Shown: positions 14,924 through 23,391 of the stretch, piece after piece
How the letters are laid out: each line of letters starts with the position of its first letter
Numbering within the stretch: position 1 is the stretch's first letter
NCBI GenBank assembly: GCA_040400875.1
Contig: JBBAPK010000025.1
Span: forward strand, 1 to 40,435
Source: PBB1 sp040400875
GTDB taxonomy: Bacteria > Pseudomonadota > Gammaproteobacteria > Burkholderiales > Burkholderiaceae_C
Reading direction: 5' to 3'
Length of the DNA: 40,435 bases
Position numbers and translations under genes: made by a program
The notes under the pieces: generated by a model
What the model saw: only the letters and a program-made list of their open reading frames with translations
Told to the model about the DNA's origin: nothing
Databases searched by the model: none

Positions 14924-15415
14924 ATGAGAAAGTTCGAGACACTGGCCTTCGCGGTCATCGCACTGGCCGCCAGCGTGGCCTTCGCCCACGGCGATGGTCA
15001 CGCAGCAAAAAAGCCACCCTATGACGTCTCGAAGATCGAGGAACACGCCTTCGGCCGCGAGGGCGATCCCCGCAAGGTCACCCGGACCGTCAGGCTCGAC
15101 ATGACCGACGCGTTCCGGTTCACGCCAGCCGACATCGCCGTCAGGCGCGGCGAGACGGTGAGGTTCATCATCGCCAACAGTGGCAAGGTGCTGCACGAGA
15201 TGGTCCTCGGAACGCCCGAGGAGCTCAAGGCGCACGCCGAGCTGATGAAGAAGTTTCCCGACATGGAGCACGCCGATGCCAACATGGCCCATGTGAAGCC
15301 CGGTGCCAAGGGCGAAATCGTCTGGCAATTCACCCAGGCCGGCGAGTACGAGTTCGCATGCCTCATCCCCGGCCACTACGAGGCCGGCATGGTCGGAAAG
15401 GTGGTCGTGAAATGA
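14924..15415 (+). CDS. Plastocyanin-like cupredoxin
   Basis: A 163-residue exported blue-copper-type protein. The signal peptide ends in VAFA at residue 21, followed by HGDGHAAKK. The type 1 copper ligands are H91 (in GKVLHEMVLG), C146, H151 and M156 (in ACLIPGHYEAGM). Such proteins carry electrons or copper in the periplasm, here probably for the multicopper oxidase encoded just upstream. ATG 14924 is preceded by AAGGAG at 14910-14915, and the gene starts 13 bp after the oxidase stop. Confidence 0.93.
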   Translation: MRKFETLAFAVIALAASVAFAHGDGHAAKKPPYDVSKIEEHAFGREGDPRKVTRTVRLDMTDAFRFTPADIAVRRGETVRFIIANSGKVLHEMVLGTPEELKAHAELMKKFPDMEHADANMAHVKPGAKGEIVWQFTQAGEYEFACLIPGHYEAGMVGKVVVK

Positions 15416-15603
15416 AGCGTCGTGCCGTTGTCATCTCGCTCGGTGCGGCTGCGGCCGCCCTGTCACTTCCCGCGGCTGCGAAGGACGCCATGCCGTCGGT
15501 GCCCGCTCCAAAGGCGGACGCGGGTTCGATTGATCAATACGGAATCGAACTGGCGGTGATCCTGGGGGCGGGCATCGCGGCAGTGATCGGGTCAAGCGGT
15601 TAG
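15412..15603 (+). CDS. 63-aa exported or membrane peptide of unknown function
   Basis: The ATG at 15412 overlaps the stop of the cupredoxin gene (ATGA), so it is likely translated by coupling. The product has a signal-like N-terminus (RRAVVISLGAAAAALSLPAAA), a short Pro/Lys linker and a C-terminal hydrophobic helix (IELAVILGAGIAAVIG). It has no metal-ligand residues. I recognise no family; it may be a small membrane partner of the oxidase and cupredoxin. Confidence 0.6.
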   Translation: MKRRAVVISLGAAAAALSLPAAAKDAMPSVPAPKADAGSIDQYGIELAVILGAGIAAVIGSSG

Positions 15604-15716
15604 ATTCACATAGGGTAGGGGGGCTGATCCGCACCGTTCCGCAGCGGTTTGCACTGGTTGTACGGCGCTGAGTTATCTAGGTTTGGCGCGGGTTACAGGC
15701 CCACCACCACTATTGA

Positions 15717-15748
15717 AGCCCCAACTGTTCTCAGTTGGGGCTTTTTTT
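15717..15748 (+). terminator. Strong rho-independent terminator of the copper operon
   Basis: A perfect 11-bp stem, AGCCCCAACTG (15717-15727) and CAGTTGGGGCT (15732-15742), with a TTCT loop and a run of seven Ts. It lies 114 bp after the last copper gene. The rest of 15604-16057 holds no gene: it is GC-rich up to about 15880 and then AT-rich ahead of the cytochrome gene. Confidence 0.93.
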
Positions 15749-15936
15749 CGTCTGATCGCGCCAGAACCTGCGTGTTTGCGCGGGTTGTTGCGAAAGCCTG
15801 CGGACTTCGCCGGTTCGCCATCTGGCCCTGCGCAACGCTCGGGTTTCCCCCCCGCTGCGGCCCATCGGCCCACAGATAAGATCAGGCTACGAATTTAAAT
15901 AACGACTACATCGGTTTAATCGTTCTACTATATTTT

Positions 15937-15952
15937 CCGCCCAAACTGGCGG
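15937..15952. promoter_or_regulatory. Inverted repeat in the AT-rich region before the cytochrome gene
   Basis: CCGCC-CAAACT-GGCGG lies 105 bp upstream of the multihaem cytochrome start, directly after AT-rich sequence (15890-15936) that contains a TATATT element usable as a -10 box. It could be an operator or a short leader hairpin. No regulator can be named. Confidence 0.35.
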
Positions 15953-16057
15953 ATTTTCTGACCAACGATGCGCCCCCGGGCCGAGCCTCGCAAGGATTCC
16001 ATGAATTCGATCGGGGTGGCGGCGCTGGACCTTGCCCCAACAGGCGGAGGTACGCAG

Positions 16058-19000
16058 ATGTCTTGGCTCCAGACGCTTGGTTGTGCCAGTCGGGCCCGTC
16101 GCGGTGCTCCACTCCAACGCACCTTAATGGGTTTTCTTGTCGTCTGGCTGGTCGCCGGTCCGTGCGCGGCGCTGAGCGCGGCCACCGCGACCTGCGATGC
16201 GCTGAGCCCGCAGCCGCTGCTGCCCAAGGACACGCAGGCCTGCCGCGTGCTGGCCACCAAGCTCAGCCGCCCATCCGCCTTGTCCCTCGACGCGTATCAG
16301 GAGGCGGTCAACTCTTTTCTCGGCCAGTACTGCCATCGCGACAAGGAGGCGGGTTGGGTGCGTGACAAGCGGGTGCGCGACACCGGCCCGTACATCGCGA
16401 GCCTGGACAAGGGGTTATGGAACGGTCGCGATTTTGGTACGCATGCGCCCGTCGTGGTCTGGTATTCGCCGTCGGCCTTCGCCTGGATCAAGAAGACGCG
16501 CCCCTTCGGCGTGGAGGCCCGGCCGGAAGATCCCCCGCCGCCCGACGGCGCCATGCTGGTCAAGGAGATGTTTCCGGCGCCGACGGCCGCCTGCGCTGGC
16601 ATTGAGCCCGAGCGCCTGCGCCCGACCAGCGGGGCCGCCTTCGCCGTGCGGGACGCGCAAGGCTCGCAAGACGGCTGGTTCTGGGGCTGGTACGGATTTC
16701 CGACCCTTCAGGGCCAGGCAACCTTCACCAATGACTGGCCGGCGCAGTCAGGAAATCGGCTGCCTTACATGGGCTTCGGACAGTACTGCGTCAATTGCCA
16801 TGCCTCGGCCGCCAACAGCTCGACATTCGCAAGTCTGCGCAACATCCAAGACCAGCCTGGCCGTTCGATCGTCTATCTGAGCCAAAACATCTTTCAAGGA
16901 CCGCTGCCAAAGGACCGGCACGCCTCGACCGGTGATGTCACCGATGACCCGAAGACCGTCGGTGGGCCTCCCGGTCGCCAGTTCCAGTCGCACTTTCGCA
17001 ACGCGTATGCACGCGACCGGTTCCCGCTGGTCAGCGATCTGACCCATCTGTTTCTGCCCTCGCAGACCTACGACAACGTCTGGGTCAAGCCCGGCGCGTC
17101 CAACGCGGCCAGCCAGTTCGTGACCTCAGACCAGTGCCTGGGTTGCCACGCCGCGGGCTCCACCGGGCTGCAGTTCGACATGACCCGGCCCAATCCGCAC
17201 GCGGGGCGGCCGGGCCATGCGGGCCTGATCAACGATTCGCCGTATGGCGCTTGGAGCAGTTCACCGATGGGTCTCGCGGGGCGCGATCCATTCTTCTTCG
17301 CGCAGCTCGCCAGCGAGGTGCAGACCTTCCACAAGGAGCAGGCCGACGCGATCCAGGGTATCTGTCTGGGTTGCCACGGGGTTCAGGGTGCGCGGCAATT
17401 CGCGATCGATCAGCGCGCCGCCGGGAAAGACTGTCGGCCCTTCACCCGCGACATGGTCCAGGCGGTGCCATACCCCCCCGGTAATCCGGGTGCAGCCCAT
17501 GCCAACTACGGCGCCCTCGCGCGCGACGGGGTCGGCTGTTTGGCCTGCCACCGGATGCTGGTCGGCGAGGCGGGGGCTTCGGCCCTGAGCAAACCCGAGA
17601 ACGGCTGCATTTCCGAGCGCCAGGCGCTGCTGAACCCCGACAACAGCGGGCTCGCGCGCACCTTCACCGGCAGCCACGTGGACGGCCCGCCGAGTGCCGT
17701 GTTCGGACCTTTCGAGCAACCGAAGACCCAACCGATGCGCAACGCGCTGAACATAGAGCCCAAGCACCACCCGGCCATCAAGACCTCGGAAGTTTGTGCC
17801 AGCTGCCACACCGTACGTCTGCCGGTGTTCCATCGTGGCCGTCATCTCGGCCACGTCTATGAGCAGACGACCTATCCGGAGTGGGCCTTCAGCGCCTACC
17901 GCAGCGGCGTGGGCCCCGCCGGTGAGCCGCTGCCACTCGGAGCGGGCAGCAAGCCACAGTCCTGCCAGCAATGTCACATGCCCTCAACCGACGGTGGGCG
18001 GCAGCCCGTGGTCGGCAAGATCGCCAGCATTCAGGAATACAGCAATTTCCCGCAGACAGACCACACGCTCGGGCCCAACGAGATCGACCTTGCACCGCGC
18101 ACCGGCGTCGCTCGCCACACGCTGGTGGGCTTGAATCTGTTTCTGGTCAAGATGGCGCAGCAGTTCCCCGACGTGCTGGGCATTCGAACGCAGGATCCGA
18201 TGCTGGGCGACAAGGGAGTGCCGCCACTGCAGGAAACCGAGAATCAGATCCTCGAGCAAGCGGCGAAGTCCACCGCACAGATTCGGGTCGACAAGCTCAG
18301 CCTGACCGCGCAATCGCTCGAAGTCAGGGTGACCGTCACCAATTTGAGTGGCCACAAGTTTCCGTCCGGCGTGGGCTTCAGGCGCGCCTTCCTGACATTT
18401 CGCGTGGTGGATGCCAGTGGGCGAGACCTCTGGGTCTCCGGGCGCACCGATGCCAACGGCATGATCATCGATGCGCAGGGCCGGCCGGTCGCCGGCGAGC
18501 GCTGGTGGACGCCAGACTGCGTGCGGGTGACCGGACCCACGCCGCGCGCTCACCAGCCGCATCACCAGGTCATCACGCGCCAAGATCAGACGCAGATTTA
18601 TCAAGAGCTCGTCAGCGCGCCCTCGACCAGCGGCGCCGGACCATGCGGCTTTGGCGCCACACCGGCCGGCGAGTTGTCCACCAGCTTCCTGTCGGTTTGC
18701 GCGCGCGTGAAGGACAACCGAATCCTTCCCGAAGGCTACCTGGGGCTGCAAGACCGTGTTGCGATCGCGAAGGCGCTCGGCGCAGGCGAGGGCTTGGCCG
18801 AAGAAGCCGGCAGCCTCACCGACGACCCGGATTACGTGTCCGGCGGGCGGGACACCTTGGTCTACCGGGTGCCTCGGGCGGACCTGAAGGGCGCCAAGCC
18901 TGCAGCGGTGCAGGCTACTTTGTACTACCAGGCGACGCCGCCCTTCTATCTTCAAGATCGCTTGTGCACCGCGCGCGGGCCGGACACCGAACGTCTGTAC

Positions 19001-19090
19001 AACCTGGTCGGGCGGATGAACCTGACCGGCACGCCTGCTGAAGGCTGGAAGCTGAAGGTGGTCCAGACGCCGCTGGCTCGCGTGCCATGA
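16058..19090 (+). CDS. Large six-haem c-type cytochrome
   Basis: A 1010-residue exported multihaem cytochrome. After a basic N-terminus comes a signal helix (GFLVVWLVAGPCAALSA). Six CXXCH haem sites are present: CVNCH (244), CLGCH (360), CLGCH (436), CLACH (494), CASCH (580) and CQQCH (636). The last third is haem-free and contains VTVTNLSGHKFPSGVGFRRAFL, a beta-sandwich-like motif seen at the end of other multihaem proteins. The start ATG 16058 has GGAGG 7 nt upstream; an ATG at 16001 is an alternative. It should carry electrons in the periplasm or at the cell surface. Neither the donor nor the acceptor is known, and I do not recognise a named family. Confidence 0.88.
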   Translation: MSWLQTLGCASRARRGAPLQRTLMGFLVVWLVAGPCAALSAATATCDALSPQPLLPKDTQACRVLATKLSRPSALSLDAYQEAVNSFLGQYCHRDKEAGWVRDKRVRDTGPYIASLDKGLWNGRDFGTHAPVVVWYSPSAFAWIKKTRPFGVEARPEDPPPPDGAMLVKEMFPAPTAACAGIEPERLRPTSGAAFAVRDAQGSQDGWFWGWYGFPTLQGQATFTNDWPAQSGNRLPYMGFGQYCVNCHASAANSSTFASLRNIQDQPGRSIVYLSQNIFQGPLPKDRHASTGDVTDDPKTVGGPPGRQFQSHFRNAYARDRFPLVSDLTHLFLPSQTYDNVWVKPGASNAASQFVTSDQCLGCHAAGSTGLQFDMTRPNPHAGRPGHAGLINDSPYGAWSSSPMGLAGRDPFFFAQLASEVQTFHKEQADAIQGICLGCHGVQGARQFAIDQRAAGKDCRPFTRDMVQAVPYPPGNPGAAHANYGALARDGVGCLACHRMLVGEAGASALSKPENGCISERQALLNPDNSGLARTFTGSHVDGPPSAVFGPFEQPKTQPMRNALNIEPKHHPAIKTSEVCASCHTVRLPVFHRGRHLGHVYEQTTYPEWAFSAYRSGVGPAGEPLPLGAGSKPQSCQQCHMPSTDGGRQPVVGKIASIQEYSNFPQTDHTLGPNEIDLAPRTGVARHTLVGLNLFLVKMAQQFPDVLGIRTQDPMLGDKGVPPLQETENQILEQAAKSTAQIRVDKLSLTAQSLEVRVTVTNLSGHKFPSGVGFRRAFLTFRVVDASGRDLWVSGRTDANGMIIDAQGRPVAGERWWTPDCVRVTGPTPRAHQPHHQVITRQDQTQIYQELVSAPSTSGAGPCGFGATPAGELSTSFLSVCARVKDNRILPEGYLGLQDRVAIAKALGAGEGLAEEAGSLTDDPDYVSGGRDTLVYRVPRADLKGAKPAAVQATLYYQATPPFYLQDRLCTARGPDTERLYNLVGRMNLTGTPAEGWKLKVVQTPLARVP

Positions 19091-19157
19091 GGTCTTCAAC
19101 TGTGCTCGCTTCGCGCCGCCATCGATCTGCGGCGATGCGTATCGGGGAGTGCCCGGT

Positions 19158-20075
19158 GTGCTGAAGAGCGCGCTGCTGCTGCTGGGGATTTCGCTGTCCT
19201 GGGCATCCGGGTATCTGTTCATCGATATCGCAGACCACCGCTTGCCGCCGATCACCGGCACCGCAGCCATGTGCGTGGTTGCCGCGCTGGTCCTGCTGCC
19301 CGGGGTTGCATTCGGGCTCAAGCGTCCGCTGCTGCAACCGCTGCAAAAGCGCCCATGGGTGCCGTTGACGATGGGTCTCACGGCCGTGGCTTGGCCCAAT
19401 CTGTCGGTGGTGATCGCCGAGCAGCATGTCGAGCCCGAGCTGGCCGCGCTGGTGGGCACATCGGTGCCGATCATGACCTTTTTGCTGACCGTGTTCGTGA
19501 CGCGGCAGACCGCCTATTCGCACCTTCGCTTGCTCGGTGTGTTCGTCGCCCTGTCTGGAATGGTCATCTTCGTCGGCTGGCGAAATCTGGTGACCGACAG
19601 TTCGGAATTCCACGCCATCCTGACGATGATGTCAGGTGGCCTGGTCTTCGCGCTGAACGGCATCCTGGCTTCGTACAAGGCCCGGGATCTGGACGAGTGC
19701 GCGCTGGCCGCCTGGGTGGTGGTCTTCGGTGCGGTGATCCTCGGCTTGACCGCGTTCGTGTTCGAGCGCCACCAGGTGTCGATGCCGCCTGCCGGCGTGG
19801 TGGGCGCAGTGTTGACCGAAGGCGTGTTGGGCCTGGGTCTCGCAACCCTGGGCTACTACGTGCTGCTATCCCGGGCGGGTGCGTACTTCACGTCGTTCTA
19901 CGCGTACCTGGTGCCGCTGCTCGGCGTGCTGATCTCCACGGTGGTCCTCGGGGAGTCGATCACCACACAGCATCTGGGGGGCCTTGCGGTCGTGCTGATC
20001 GGGCTGTGGCTGCTGTGCACCGGAAGCGGGCACGGCGGGGACAAGCACGCGGCCCAGAGCGTTCAAAAACGGTAG
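19158..20075 (+). CDS. DMT-superfamily permease (EamA type)
   Basis: A 305-residue inner-membrane protein with ten hydrophobic helices in two repeated halves, the usual EamA layout. Landmarks are SLSWASGYLFID, ALVGTSVPIMTFLLTV in the first half and FTSFYAYLVPLLGVLISTVVLGE in the second. Substrates of this family are mostly metabolites such as amino acids or nucleosides; nothing in the sequence fixes it here. The preferred start is GTG 19158, with GGGGAG 8 nt upstream; GTG 19149 would add three residues. It lies 67 bp after the multihaem cytochrome gene. Confidence 0.88.
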   Translation: MLKSALLLLGISLSWASGYLFIDIADHRLPPITGTAAMCVVAALVLLPGVAFGLKRPLLQPLQKRPWVPLTMGLTAVAWPNLSVVIAEQHVEPELAALVGTSVPIMTFLLTVFVTRQTAYSHLRLLGVFVALSGMVIFVGWRNLVTDSSEFHAILTMMSGGLVFALNGILASYKARDLDECALAAWVVVFGAVILGLTAFVFERHQVSMPPAGVVGAVLTEGVLGLGLATLGYYVLLSRAGAYFTSFYAYLVPLLGVLISTVVLGESITTQHLGGLAVVLIGLWLLCTGSGHGGDKHAAQSVQKR

Positions 20076-20145
20076 TTCACGCCGACGCCGAAGACCTGCG
20101 ACGGGGTAAGCTGGCCCAAAACCAGTGGGCAACGATGGAGACGAC

Positions 20146-21006
20146 GTGCGTATTCTCAGTTTGCTGATGCTGTCAGCGCTTTTCATTTCTGGCGCGTCAT
20201 GGGCCGCCACGCCAAAGGCCGCCGTTCTGGAACGCGGCAAGTACCTGATGGAAGGCGTGGTTGCCTGCGGCAACTGCCACATGGCGCGCGGCGACAAGGG
20301 TCAGCCCCTGCCCGAAAAGGGCCTGTCCGGCGGCATGGTCTTTGACGAGCGACCTTTCAAGGCGATCGCGGCGAATATCACGCCCGACCCGCAGACCGGC
20401 ATCGGCAAGTGGACCGACGCCCAACCGGCCCTGGCCATCCGCGAAGGCGTGCGCCCCGACAAGAGCCTGATCGGGCCGCCCATGCCCGTCCCGTTCTACC
20501 GCCACCTGTCGGATGACGACCTCGTCGCTATCCTTACTTACCTGCGCGCGCAGCCGGCGGTGAAGATCGCGCAACCCAAGTCCAAGTACAACATCTCGCT
20601 GCCGGCCAACTACGGAGCGCCGGTGAAAAGCGTGAAGGCGCCGCCAGCCAGCGACCAGCGCGCCTACGGTGAATACCTGGCCAACATCGGCCACTGCATG
20701 GACTGCCACTCGCCGCGCGATGAAAAGGGCGTGCTGCACTTGGAAAACCGCGGTGCCGGCGGCCAGATATTCAAGGGTCCATGGGGTGTGAGCGTCTCGC
20801 GCAACCTGACGCCCCATGCCACCGGGCTGAAGGATTTCACCGACGCGCAGATCATCCAGTCGGTGCGTGAGGGCGTAGACCACAGTGGCCAGCCCTACAT
20901 GCCGCCCATGGGCTTTGCGTTTTACAAGACCATCAGCGACGCTGACATGGCAGCGCTGATCGCTTACTTGCGCTCGCTCAAGCCGCAGACCATTGCCGGC
21001 AAATAG
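20146..21006 (+). CDS. Dihaem cytochrome c (alcohol dehydrogenase-type subunit)
   Basis: A 286-residue exported protein with two class I cytochrome c domains. The signal peptide is about 22 residues (ILSLLMLSALFISGASWA). Haem sites are CGNCH (41-45) and CMDCH (184-188), and each domain ends in a conserved YLR helix; the likely axial methionines lie in PPMPVPFY and PPMGFAFY. It resembles the cytochrome subunits of membrane alcohol and aldehyde dehydrogenases, although no such dehydrogenase gene is adjacent. GTG 20146 is chosen because GGAG precedes it by 5 nt. It may pass electrons to or from the six-haem cytochrome encoded one gene upstream (inference). Confidence 0.9.
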   Translation: MRILSLLMLSALFISGASWAATPKAAVLERGKYLMEGVVACGNCHMARGDKGQPLPEKGLSGGMVFDERPFKAIAANITPDPQTGIGKWTDAQPALAIREGVRPDKSLIGPPMPVPFYRHLSDDDLVAILTYLRAQPAVKIAQPKSKYNISLPANYGAPVKSVKAPPASDQRAYGEYLANIGHCMDCHSPRDEKGVLHLENRGAGGQIFKGPWGVSVSRNLTPHATGLKDFTDAQIIQSVREGVDHSGQPYMPPMGFAFYKTISDADMAALIAYLRSLKPQTIAGK

Positions 21007-21017
21007 GCCGTGCCCAC

Positions 21018-21248
21018 ATGAGTGACTTGCCTGAACTGCCCGCCACGCCCCTGGGCCTGTATCGCCACTACAGGGGTGGCGAGTACGAGGTGATCGGCGC
21101 GGCCCGCCACAGCGAAACGCTGGAGCCGCTGGTGGTGTATCGCCCGCTGTACAACGCGTCGGGCCTGTGGGTGCGCCCGCATGCCATGTTCTTTGAGGAC
21201 ATCGAGTTCGAAGGCAGGCTTCAGCCCAGGTTCGCACCGGTTGCGTGA
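21018..21248 (+). CDS. DUF1653 family protein
   Basis: A 76-residue cytoplasmic protein that matches DUF1653: the pattern LYRHYRGGEYEVIGAARHSE, VVYRPLYN and a C-terminal RPHAMFFEDIE is characteristic. The family is small, widespread and of unknown function. It begins 11 bp after the cytochrome stop, so it may be co-transcribed with it, but no functional link is known. Confidence 0.85.
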   Translation: MSDLPELPATPLGLYRHYRGGEYEVIGAARHSETLEPLVVYRPLYNASGLWVRPHAMFFEDIEFEGRLQPRFAPVA

Positions 21249-21414
21249 TTGGATTTGAAGCCGCAAGCGAGCACCTGATGGCGCCGCCTTGAACCGGTGA
21301 GCAGGCCACATCTTCCCTTCCAGCGACCCCGTGATAAGGTCATCTCGATCACTCGGCGCGCTCTCGCAAGTGGCCTCTTCAAACGACTTTCAGCCCAGGC
21401 GGGCAACCACTCAG

Positions 21415-23031
21415 ATGCCCAGCACCCCCGAAATCATGGACCTTGCAGTTGCCGGCGCAGGGGTGTCCGGTTTGTTCAGCGCATGGCGGTTGCTGGACCA
21501 CGGCGCAAGGCAAGGCAAGCCGCTGAGCGTCGCCATTTTTGAGAGTGACGACAGGGTAGGGGGGCGGCTTTTGTCGGTGAAGCCACCGTTCATCCATGAC
21601 ACCTATGTCGAGCTGGGTGGTATGCGCTTTAGCAAGTCGCACCGACTGGCTCACGACCTGATCCGCTCACTGGGCTTGGCTTACAAAGAGCTTGCCGACG
21701 CGAACCCGAACAACGTCGCCTACCTGCGCGGCAAGCGAATGAAAAAGGGGGATCTGATCGACCCCGATTGCATTCCTTACCTCATCAATGAAGACCTGCG
21801 CAACCCACAGGCGCTGCAAAACCTGATGGGAATTGCCGCTGTGCGGTCACTGGGGCCGGCATTCAAGGCGGTGCTGAACATCGAACTGACGCTGGACTCG
21901 CTCAAGACCATCACGCCCGCGCAGTGGCGCGCCGTGGGCGAGCAGGGCACGTTCGAAGGCCATGCGCTGCACGAAACGCCGCTGCACTACGTGCTGATTC
22001 GCACGCTGGGTCGTGGCGCGGTGCAACTGCTGCAAGACAGCCTCGGCTACGACAGCATCTTGTGGACTTGGAGCGCTGCCGACGGTTTCCCATGGAACCT
22101 GGCCGACTTCGCAGGTGACGTGCCCCACTATCACCTGGTCGATGGCTTTGCCGCGCTGCCCGCACGCTTGAAGGACAAGGTGACAGCACTGGGCGGCGAG
22201 GTGCGGCTCAACACGCGAATCACCGCCATCGAAGAGCAGCAACTCCCGGATGGGCAGCCGGGGGTCGCCATCACGACCGTCGATGCGCTGGGGGTGGAAA
22301 CACGGCAACTGGCTCGCAAGCTGATTTTGGCCATGCCTCGCCGTTCGATCGAGCTGCTGAGCCACAAAGGCCCGCTGTTCGACAGAGCGCAAGCGCAATT
22401 CAAGCCCATGCTCGAATCGGTCTCTCCGATACCGCTGTTCAAGATCGCCTTGTGTTACGAGACCTGCTGGTGGGAGAAGGTGGTCGGTGAGGGCTCCAAC
22501 GGCAAATCGGTGACCGACCTGCCCATGCGTCAGGTCTATTACTGGAAGGTCAACCCGGATGATCAGCAAGGCGTGGTCATGATCTATGACGGCGGCCTGG
22601 CCAAGTCCTACTGGGAGCAGCTCGACAACACGACCGGCACCAGACGCAGGGCTGCACTCAGCGAGCGCGTGCCGGGTGTGCCGCTGTGGTCAGACTACGC
22701 CGCCTCGCCACGCATCATCTTCGAGGCCCACCGACAACTGCTGGATCTGCATGGCCTTGAAGCCGACGAGGTGCCCACGCCGTTCGCATCGGCTTGCATC
22801 AGTTGGAGCCGCGACCCCTTTGGTGGCGGCTCCCACTTCTGGAACCAGGGTGTTCGCAGCCATGAGGTCGCTGAAAAGATCCTGCAGCCGGTGCCGGACT
22901 GGCCGGTCTACATCTGCGGCGAGTGCTGGTCGCACGAGCAAGGCTGGGTCGAAGGCGCGCTGCAAACTGCCGAGGCTCTGCTGCAGCGCCACTTCGGCTT
23001 GCCGGCTCTTCATGACACCGAACTCGTTTGA
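21415..23031 (+). CDS. Flavin amine oxidase family protein
   Basis: A 538-residue FAD enzyme of the monoamine/L-amino acid oxidase family. The dinucleotide-binding GAGVSG (14-19) is followed by DDRVGGRLLS and by GGMRF, the FAD-contacting segments of this family; the C-terminus has the second FAD motif CGECWSHEQGWVEGALQTAE. It would oxidise an amine or amino acid with release of H2O2; the substrate cannot be told. The ATG at 21415 gives the short N-terminus usual before the GxGxxG motif; an ATG at 21436 is also possible. There is no signal peptide. The 166 bp upstream hold no gene. Confidence 0.88.
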   Translation: MPSTPEIMDLAVAGAGVSGLFSAWRLLDHGARQGKPLSVAIFESDDRVGGRLLSVKPPFIHDTYVELGGMRFSKSHRLAHDLIRSLGLAYKELADANPNNVAYLRGKRMKKGDLIDPDCIPYLINEDLRNPQALQNLMGIAAVRSLGPAFKAVLNIELTLDSLKTITPAQWRAVGEQGTFEGHALHETPLHYVLIRTLGRGAVQLLQDSLGYDSILWTWSAADGFPWNLADFAGDVPHYHLVDGFAALPARLKDKVTALGGEVRLNTRITAIEEQQLPDGQPGVAITTVDALGVETRQLARKLILAMPRRSIELLSHKGPLFDRAQAQFKPMLESVSPIPLFKIALCYETCWWEKVVGEGSNGKSVTDLPMRQVYYWKVNPDDQQGVVMIYDGGLAKSYWEQLDNTTGTRRRAALSERVPGVPLWSDYAASPRIIFEAHRQLLDLHGLEADEVPTPFASACISWSRDPFGGGSHFWNQGVRSHEVAEKILQPVPDWPVYICGECWSHEQGWVEGALQTAEALLQRHFGLPALHDTELV

Positions 23032-23074
23032 GCCCGTGTCCCCCATTTGCCATTCACGCTGACCCCAACCCATC

Positions 23075-23359
23075 ATGTCCTTGACCGAAAAGTACCAAGC
23101 CGTGGGTCGTTTTGATGCATCGACCTCGGCGCAGCATCAAGCGGAACTTGTGCGCCTTTTGAGCGGGGCGGCAACGTCTTTGGAAGTCGATTTCTCCAGG
23201 GTCGAGTTCCTGAGCAGCGCAGGCCTGCGGGTGCTGCTGTTTATCGCCAACGAGGCGCACAAGAAGGGCGGCACGCTGCAACTCACAGGCACGCGAGCTG
23301 CCATTCGCGAAGTCATTGTGGCGGTCGGTTTCGATGACATCGTGCTGCTCAAAGACTGA
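23075..23359 (+). CDS. STAS-domain anti-anti-sigma factor (RsbV/SpoIIAA-like)
   Basis: A 94-residue single STAS domain. The phosphorylation-site region is VEFLSSAGLRVLL, where the serine of the SSAG motif is the usual target of an RsbW-type kinase. In partner-switching systems the unphosphorylated form binds the kinase and releases a sigma factor or other target. The PP2C phosphatase encoded 32 bp downstream is the natural enzyme to dephosphorylate it. No RsbW kinase gene lies in the vicinity. Confidence 0.92.
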   Translation: MSLTEKYQAVGRFDASTSAQHQAELVRLLSGAATSLEVDFSRVEFLSSAGLRVLLFIANEAHKKGGTLQLTGTRAAIREVIVAVGFDDIVLLKD

Positions 23360-23391
23360 CGCTGTCCGCACATCAGGGCGCCTTGCCGACG

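Noticed and set aside
13726..14958. 410-codon minus-strand frame opposite the multicopper oxidase
   Set aside because: His/Val/Arg-rich shadow of a GC-rich gene; all copper-ligand motifs are on the plus strand.
15640..15716. tRNA-like impression ahead of the terminator (sequence ending CCACCACCAC)
   Set aside because: No acceptor, anticodon or T-arm pairing can be drawn.
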